A stretch of DNA of 64,000 bases from Pseudomonas caspiana (lineage in GTDB: Bacteria > Pseudomonadota > Gammaproteobacteria > Pseudomonadales > Pseudomonadaceae): NCBI RefSeq assembly GCF_002158995.1, contig NZ_LOHF01000002.1:450866-514865 (forward strand). Reading direction: 5' to 3'. Below the pieces are notes generated by a model. It saw only the letters and a list, made by a program, of their open reading frames with translations. It searched no databases and was not told where the DNA came from. How positions within the stretch are numbered: position 1 is the stretch's first letter; every line of letters begins with the position of its first letter. A program made the position numbers and the translations under genes. Positions 60,207 through 64,000 of this stretch are shown here, piece after piece.

Positions 60207-61055
60207 ATGCCGAATCTACAACTCGCCACCCTCACCGCCGAAATCGAAGCCAACGTGCGCCGTGCGTTGCTGGAAGATGTCGGCAGTGGCGATATCACCG
60301 CTCAGTTGATCCCCGCCGAACGTCTCGCCAAAGCCACGGTTATCTCCAGAGATGCCGCAGTGATTGCCGGAACGGCTTGGGTGGATGCGGTATTCCGCCA
60401 ACTGGATCCGCGAGTTGCGGTGCACTGGCAGGTGGTGGATGGCGATCGTGTGCAGCCGAACCAGGCGCTGTTCCACCTGGAAGGTCCAGCGCGTTCGTTG
60501 CTGACGGGTGAGCGCAGCGCGCTTAACTTCTTGCAGATGCTCTCAGGCGTCGCGACCAAAGCGCGGCATTACGCAGACATGGTCGCCAATACCCAGGTCA
60601 AGCTGCTGGACACCCGTAAAACCTTGCCGGGCCTGCGCTTCGCGCAAAAATACGCGGTGACTTGCGGCGGCTGCCATAACCACCGCATCGGGTTGTTCGA
60701 TGCATTCCTGATCAAGGAAAACCATATCGCTGCCTGTGGTGGGATCGCTCAGGCCATTAACGCTGCGCACAAGATCGCCCCAGGCAAACCGGTGGAGATC
60801 GAAGTGGAAAGTCTCGCCGAGCTGCGCGAAGCGCTGGATGCCGGAGCCGACATCGTTATGCTCGACGAACTCAGCCTCGACGACATGCGCGAAGCCGTTC
60901 GCCTCAATGCAGGCAAGGCAAAGCTGGAAGCCAGCGGCGGGATCAACGACGACACGCTGCTGGTAATTGCCGAAACAGGTGTGGACTACATCTCGATTGG
61001 CGCGATGACCAAGGATGTGAAGGCGGTGGATTTGTCGATGCGGTTGAGCCTTTGA
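60207..61055 (+). CDS. nadC: Nicotinate-nucleotide pyrophosphorylase (quinolinate phosphoribosyltransferase)
   Basis: This 282-residue enzyme makes nicotinate mononucleotide from quinolinate and PRPP in de novo NAD synthesis. Conserved stretches include [40 protein letters not shown] and the late [13 protein letters not shown]. The ATG at 60207 follows GGAG at seven bases; an ATG four codons upstream is less well placed. In P. aeruginosa, as I recall, a tRNA-Thr gene and the pilin locus follow nadC; here the island-like region follows. Confidence 0.96.
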   Translation: MPNLQLATLTAEIEANVRRALLEDVGSGDITAQLIPAERLAKATVISRDAAVIAGTAWVDAVFRQLDPRVAVHWQVVDGDRVQPNQALFHLEGPARSLLTGERSALNFLQMLSGVATKARHYADMVANTQVKLLDTRKTLPGLRFAQKYAVTCGGCHNHRIGLFDAFLIKENHIAACGGIAQAINAAHKIAPGKPVEIEVESLAELREALDAGADIVMLDELSLDDMREAVRLNAGKAKLEASGGINDDTLLVIAETGVDYISIGAMTKDVKAVDLSMRLSL

Positions 61056-61120
61056 GGTAAACCGGGACTCCCACAACGACACAAAACCTGTAACCCCCGT
61101 CGCGGAGCAAACACGGCCTC

Positions 61121-61209
61121 TGTAGGAGTGAGCTTGCTCGCGATGGCGGTGAATTATTCAGTAAGGGACTGCCAGACAGGACGCCATCGCGAGCAAGCTC
61201 ACTCCTACA
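61121..61209. repeat. REPIN
   Basis: TGTAGGAGTGAGCTTGCTCG with GCGATGGCG on the left and CGCCATCGC with GAGCAAGCTCACTCCTACA on the right form a near-perfect inverted pair after nadC. Confidence 0.92.
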
Positions 61210-61307
61210 GGGGCTTGGGTTGGCCCCGCGACCGCGGCGTGTCAGGAACCTATGCTTGAGTTCAGCCGGCTCAAGGGCATCACTCATGAGCTATACCGCA
61301 CAAACGC

Positions 61308-61338
61308 AAAAGCCCGATCCATCTGGATCGGGCTTTTT
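61308..61338. terminator. Strong hairpin terminator, probably of a lost or split tRNA gene
   Basis: AAAAGCCCGATCC and GGATCGGGCTTTTT form a 13-bp stem with an ATCT loop and T-runs on both strands. No intact gene reads directly into it except nadC 250 bases away. Its placement next to a tRNA 3'-like fragment on the minus strand suggests that it once ended that tRNA transcript. Confidence 0.85.
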
Positions 61339-61346
61339 GGGTCTGC

Positions 61347-61371
61347 GGTGCCGAAAACAGGAATCTAACTT
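61347..61371 (-). other. Degenerate tRNA 3'-end fragment, candidate attachment-site scar
   Basis: Read on the minus strand, CAAGTTAGATTCCTG then TTTTCGGCACC matches a tRNA T-arm and acceptor end (expected CAGGTTCGATTCCTG and TTTTCGGCACCA) with a few changes: two in the T-arm and CCG in place of CCA. The rest of a tRNA does not follow. This is the pattern left at one end of an element integrated into a tRNA gene. The likely identity, tRNA-Thr, is inferred from memory of other Pseudomonas. Confidence 0.45.
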
Positions 61372-61421
61372 GTTGAAATTACCCCCTTATATACTGGGAT
61401 AAATCGAAGCAGCTTAGATTT

Positions 61422-61445
61422 ATGTACTATTAAATGTACTTTTAA
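61422..61445. repeat. 12-base tandem repeat beside the tRNA scar
   Basis: ATGTACTATTAA is followed directly by ATGTACTTTTAA (11 of 12 identical). It lies 50 bases inside the presumed island edge and could be an arm-type integrase/excisionase site; this is inference. Confidence 0.55.
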
Positions 61446-61688
61446 GTAATGCAATCTTCAATCAGTGCACCACGGTTCCACGACGACTTGGTAAAACGAG
61501 CTACGCCGTCAGGCTGGCCAAGGTGCGCACGACTCTCGACGCCAGCGCTCCGACAGCCAGCGACTGCCTGCGCCGCCCAGGCGAATCGCCAAGCTCCACG
61601 TCTCTCCATGCCGGCTGACCAGCACCTCTCGCACCGCAACGGCCTCGAGCATGGCGCGCAAGGTTTCTTGGTGGATCCCGGTCTTCAT
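61442..61688 (-). pseudogene. parC-like partition-associated gene of an integrative element, frameshifted
   Basis: From the ATG at 61688 the first frame reads MKTGIHQETLRAMLEAVAVR, then EVLVSRHGETWSLAIRLGGA and GSRWL, before running out of homology to a stop at 61509. The expected continuation is in other frames: VRTLASLTA in a second and VARFTKSSW in a third. The block resembles, from memory, the small ParC-like proteins of Pseudomonas ICEs and islands. At least two frameshifts are needed, so it is inactive. It starts ten bases after the stop of the CxxC gene. Confidence 0.6.
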
Positions 61689-61698
61689 CCTTCGACCC

Positions 61699-61977
61699 CT
61701 AGGTGGGCAATGCCTTCAAAACGTCAGCGAGTTCGCGCCAGGGAAAGTCTTGTGCCTCGATCAAGGCTCGGCAGTCCGGATGGTGGGGAAAAGGACGGGC
61801 GCCGTCGCTCGCTTTCTGTGAGTGACCACAGCTCACGCAGCGCATGAAAGTCCCCACGACCTGCCAGCGTCTGGAATGCGCCAGCACCCGGCTATCCAGA
61901 CGGTCCGTCGGAGGGATCAACAATTCACAGGCATCAAGCGCCCGCAGGACACCGAACGGTGTTTGTGTGTCGGGCAT
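61699..61977 (-). CDS. Small CxxC-containing protein, typical of integrative-element cargo
   Basis: This 92-residue protein has no named domain that I can identify. It begins MPDTQTPFGVLRALDACELL and contains RWQVVGTFMRCVSCGHSQKA with later HHPDCRAL, a possible CxxC...HxxC metal site, and ends PWRELADVLKAL. The reading frame is intact although its neighbour is broken. I recall similar proteins next to parC-like genes in Pseudomonas islands, but could not check. It has a poor ribosome site. Confidence 0.6.
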   Translation of the reverse strand: MPDTQTPFGVLRALDACELLIPPTDRLDSRVLAHSRRWQVVGTFMRCVSCGHSQKASDGARPFPHHPDCRALIEAQDFPWRELADVLKALPT

Positions 61978-62189
61978 GTCTGATCACTTCGAATGAGGTA
62001 ACGACCCGGTAAAACCCTGCACCGTACCCTTGGTGTACCACACTCCACCCGATTGGGGTCCACCAGATGACCAAAGGTCTCCCAGCGAGGGTATCGCCGT
62101 GGGAGTCTATTTAACGAATGTCCCGTTATTCGAACGGCCAACGACAATCTTACTTAGGCGCACTTTAAGGCGTCAGTTTAGGCAGCGGG

Positions 62190-62218
62190 TTGACATAGTT
62201 ATTATCCGAGACTAATGT
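62190..62218 (+). promoter_or_regulatory. Sigma-70 promoter of the DinJ/YafQ-type operon
   Basis: A perfect -35 TTGACA (62190-62195) and -10 TAATGT (62213-62218) are separated by exactly 17 bases. It lies 40 bases before the antitoxin start codon. Confidence 0.85.
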
Positions 62219-62226
62219 AGGCACAA

Positions 62227-62236
62227 TGTAGCTACA
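62227..62236. promoter_or_regulatory. Palindromic operator candidate of the DinJ/YafQ-type operon
   Basis: TGTAGCTACA is a perfect 10-bp palindrome located between the -10 box and the ribosome site. It overlaps the probable transcription start, the usual place for autoregulation by a ribbon-helix-helix antitoxin. A related TGTAG half site lies 13 bases upstream. Confidence 0.65.
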
Positions 62237-62256
62237 AACCTGTGGAAGGTGATATT

Positions 62257-62562
62257 ATGGCAACACTACTGAAAAATACCGACGTACGGTGCCGGATTGA
62301 TGCGGATCTAAAAGAGCGAGCCACCGCAGTTCTAGACGCTTGCGGTCTTAGCATTAGCGATGCGATGCGCTTGTTCTTTCGTCAAGTCGTCGAAGTCGAA
62401 GGGCTTCCGTTTGACGTTCGTGTGCCTTCAGCCAGAACGGCTAAAGCTCTTGAAGAAGCTCGTGAAATCCGCCGTCAGTACAACTCTATGGATGAGATGT
62501 TGAGTGACCTGAATGGCGAAACCTCCGAAAAAAGTAAACACAAAGCGCGCAGCGCGGCCTAA
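62257..62562 (+). CDS. RelB/DinJ-family antitoxin
   Basis: This ~101-residue antitoxin starts at the ATG 62257 (MATLLKNTDVRCRIDADLKE) after AAGGTG at seven bases. The N-terminal part is the RelB/DinJ ribbon-helix-helix: RIDADLKERATAVLDACGLS, then ISDAMRLFFRQVV and the DinJ-typical GLPFDVRVPS. The C-terminal part (TAKALEEAREIRRQYNSMDE) should wrap the toxin. It is coupled to the toxin gene, whose start lies 50 bases before its stop. The promoter and a palindromic operator are directly upstream. Confidence 0.92.
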   Translation: MATLLKNTDVRCRIDADLKERATAVLDACGLSISDAMRLFFRQVVEVEGLPFDVRVPSARTAKALEEAREIRRQYNSMDEMLSDLNGETSEKSKHKARSAA

Positions 62563-62830
62563 GCGCTGCACGTATACAAGCACTTTTAATAAATCTTGGG
62601 ACCGGTACAAGCGAGCTGGTGTGCGTGACATGACCGCTGCGTCAGACGTAATGGCCATGATATTTCAAGGTAAGACCCTGCCAGCGGAATATGAAGATCA
62701 CGAGCTGACGGGAGACTGGGATGGGTCCAGAGAATGCCATATAGGTGGAGATTTCTTGCTTGTGTACCAGCTATCCGGAGACCTGGTTACCTTCGTTGAT
62801 CTTGGCAGCCATTCAGAACTATTTGGTTGA
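62513..62830 (+). CDS. YafQ-type toxin (RelE superfamily mRNA interferase)
   Basis: This 105-residue protein matches the YafQ endoribonuclease: YEDHELTGDWDGSRECHIGG, then FLLVYQLSGDLVTFVDLGSH and SELFG. By alignment to E. coli YafQ as I recall it, His50, His63, Asp67, His87 and Phe91 are kept (His100 here is the His87 equivalent). Asp61 is Glu, Trp68 is Phe and Arg83 is Asp96. The Arg loss is unusual and may alter activity. A ~17-residue Lys/Arg-rich N-terminal extension precedes the domain. It overlaps the antitoxin gene by 50 bases. Confidence 0.9.
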   Translation: MAKPPKKVNTKRAARPKRCTYTSTFNKSWDRYKRAGVRDMTAASDVMAMIFQGKTLPAEYEDHELTGDWDGSRECHIGGDFLLVYQLSGDLVTFVDLGSHSELFG

Positions 62831-62841
62831 ATACAGAAACG

Positions 62842-62866
62842 AAAAACCCGCTTAGGCTGGTCTTTT
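62842..62866 (+). terminator. Weak terminator after the toxin gene
   Basis: AAAAACCCGC and GCTGGTCTTTT form an imperfect stem ending in T residues, 12 bases after the toxin stop codon. Confidence 0.35.
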
Positions 62867-63052
62867 CTGCCTGAAAAGCACACGTAACAAGCAGCATCTT
62901 GCCTCAATATCACCTAGGCTTTATCGATGTGCCACGTAAGAAGAAAGTCTCTAACTGATTGATATTGTTGTTTAAAGCATCTTCCTTGTAATCAGTCGCC
63001 CCCAGAGCTCGCAACGTGGCCCCCTAACCGTTATCCGCCCCGCGCGCAGAGA

Positions 63053-63214
63053 ATGGCTCACCACCAGAAGCACCTGACGGTTTCAGTCCGGACGGGGGCT
63101 ATAATCGAACTCACGGGATTACACAGGCTCAAGCGTAAGCCCTTGCTTGAACAGCCCGATTACGCGGCCTACTACCGCTGCATTTGCCCCATGATGGACT
63201 GGAACTACTTTTAG
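63053..63214 (+). CDS. Short reading of unknown status, possibly a remnant
   Basis: This 53-codon frame begins MAHHQKHLTVSVRTGAIIEL and ends PDYAAYYRCICPMMDWNYF before a TAG. The C-terminal composition looks protein-like, but there is no clear ribosome site and I do not recognise a family. It could be the tail of a decayed gene. Confidence 0.2.
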   Translation: MAHHQKHLTVSVRTGAIIELTGLHRLKRKPLLEQPDYAAYYRCICPMMDWNYF

Positions 63215-63559
63215 CTCAGGCGTTGGTTTACTTGCGCTGTACGAGAGCCAGATATTCTTCGTACCACTTCTGTACCACCATCTTTTCATCTGCGCCTACC
63301 TCACATACCAAATCTTTCCAAGGAGAGCCAGAGTCAGCAGCTTTCAAACTTACAGATTTTTCATTTAAAAACAGTCACATACAGATTATAGCGCTCCTAA
63401 ACTACAGCGTTGAAGGTGCCCTGCGCACCGCGCGCGCCCTAGGCCAATTCTTTCGGAACGTCATTTCCATGGTGCTACAAGCCGCAAACAACCAAAAACC
63501 GTACTTCACGTTGATTAGCCAACTATCAGAGTTCTGATTTCCAGAGGACCCAAAAAAAG
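63215..63559. other. Stretch of 345 bases without a recognisable gene
   Basis: The sequence is AT-richer than the core and contains only short readings without family features. I see no repeat, hairpin terminator or RNA gene in it. Confidence 0.6.
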
Positions 63560-63853
63560 TCCCGCAGAGGTGGTTTTCTTGTTGGGGGTGATTAACTAAT
63601 GTCCAGCTAGTCGCCCCGAGCCAGAGCTTCTTCCTCGTCCTTGGTTCGCACCACTCACAGGTTTCGCCGTAGTCAGGCTGGTACTCATCATTCTCGAAAA
63701 TATGCTGGCCTCCCTCTCTTTTTGCGTCGCTGGCCACGCATTCGTCACACAGGTTCCCGGTCGGATGTCGGATATTGTTCGGCAGCGCTCTTGGAAGACA
63801 GGTAACCACTGATCTCGCCAGTCTTCATAGGTCAGCTGCTTGATGTTGATAGC
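63560..63853 (-). pseudogene. Frameshifted gene for a Cys-rich protein of unknown function
   Basis: One minus-strand frame reads INIKQLTYEDWRDQWLPVF; after about 63790 the protein-like signal jumps to another frame: RHPTGNLCDECVASDAKREG, then GQHIFENDEYQPDYGETCEW, CEPRTRKKL. The two CxxC pairs (CDEC and CEWC) suggest a metal-binding protein. The join needs at least one frameshift, and no good start codon is present, so I treat it as decayed. Confidence 0.45.
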
Positions 63854-64000
63854 CCCAGAGCAGTGGAATACGCCTGAATGAAAGGCAAAGCCGGTTGAAC
63901 TGGGTGGTGGCTCTTTAATACGGCCCAAAAATGACTCAATTCACAGGCCGCCGAGATAAGCTCATTAAGCCCGTTGAGATGTACTACGTGTGCATTTACG

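Larger units (their letters stand above)
61056..61441. other. Space between nadC and the island remnant (386 bases)
   Basis: No gene is supported. In order it contains a REPIN, a strong terminator, a tRNA 3'-end-like fragment and a 12-base tandem repeat, each listed separately. Confidence 0.75.

Noticed and set aside
61917..62147. Minus-strand frame of 76 codons with a RYPRWETFGHLVDP stretch
   Set aside because: It overlaps the CxxC gene start in another frame, lacks a ribosome site and has no recognisable family; it may be a scrap of decayed DNA at best.

Overview
This window is chromosomal DNA from a Pseudomonas, most likely of the P. syringae / P. fluorescens branch. Three things point there: AlgW, the cysD-cysNC pair with fused CysN/CysC, and long gene orders I recall from P. 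aeruginosa (kdsD-kdsC-lptCAB-rpoN-hpf-ptsN-rapZ-ptsO; fagA-fumC-orfX-sodA-ZIP; pmbA/yjgA-tldD-nitrilase-yhdP-rng-maf-mreDCB/gatCAB; ampD-ampE beside a DUF1631 gene and nadC). Species was not determined and no database was searched.

Layout. 1-206: start of a bulb-lectin gene, cut by the window edge. 0.5-4.2 kb: sulfate activation (cysNC, cysD) and a Nif3-like gene, all on the minus strand. 4.4-5.6 kb: algW, envelope-stress protease. 5.8-13.8 kb, minus strand: hisC, hisD, hisG, murA, ibaG and the mlaFEDCB lipid transporter. 14.1-21.2 kb, plus strand: Kdo synthesis, LPS export, sigma-54, hibernation factor and the nitrogen PTS. 21.2-24.0 kb: a HigBA-type toxin-antitoxin pair, a PhnA/YjdM protein, a ZIP transporter and Mn-SOD; the last two end the Fur-type operon fagA-fumC-orfX-sodA-zip that begins at 26.3 kb. 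26.5-30.8 kb: pmbA, darP, tldD and a nitrilase-family hydrolase. 31-40 kb: yhdP, rng, maf and mreBCD. 40.2-43.4 kb: gatCAB. 43.5-47.9 kb: an RlpA-like lipoprotein, a CaCA-type exchanger homologue, an AEC permease and a Tat-exported PhoD phosphatase. 48.1-55.9 kb: the fructose PTS fruBKA with divergent fruR and a TatD-type nuclease. 56-61 kb: ampE, ampD, a DUF1631 gene and nadC.

From about 61.3 kb the character changes. A terminator and a degenerate fragment resembling a tRNA 3' end are followed by tandem repeats, a frameshifted parC-like gene, a small CxxC protein, an intact DinJ/YafQ-type toxin-antitoxin operon with a clear promoter and palindromic operator, and decayed coding scraps. I read this as the eroded edge of an integrative element inserted in a tRNA gene next to nadC.

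The intergenic spaces of the core carry at least a dozen REP/REPIN palindromes. No complete tRNA, rRNA, CRISPR array or transposase was seen. The most unusual observations are: two genes (mreC and the CaCA homologue) whose natural start position holds ATT rather than an NTG codon; loss of both hallmark acidic residues in the two alpha repeats of the CaCA homologue; two near-identical REPINs in inverted orientation bracketing a three-gene block; a nested hairpin just ahead of hpf; and the tRNA-bordered island remnant. I did not find a convincing new multi-gene defence or mobile system.
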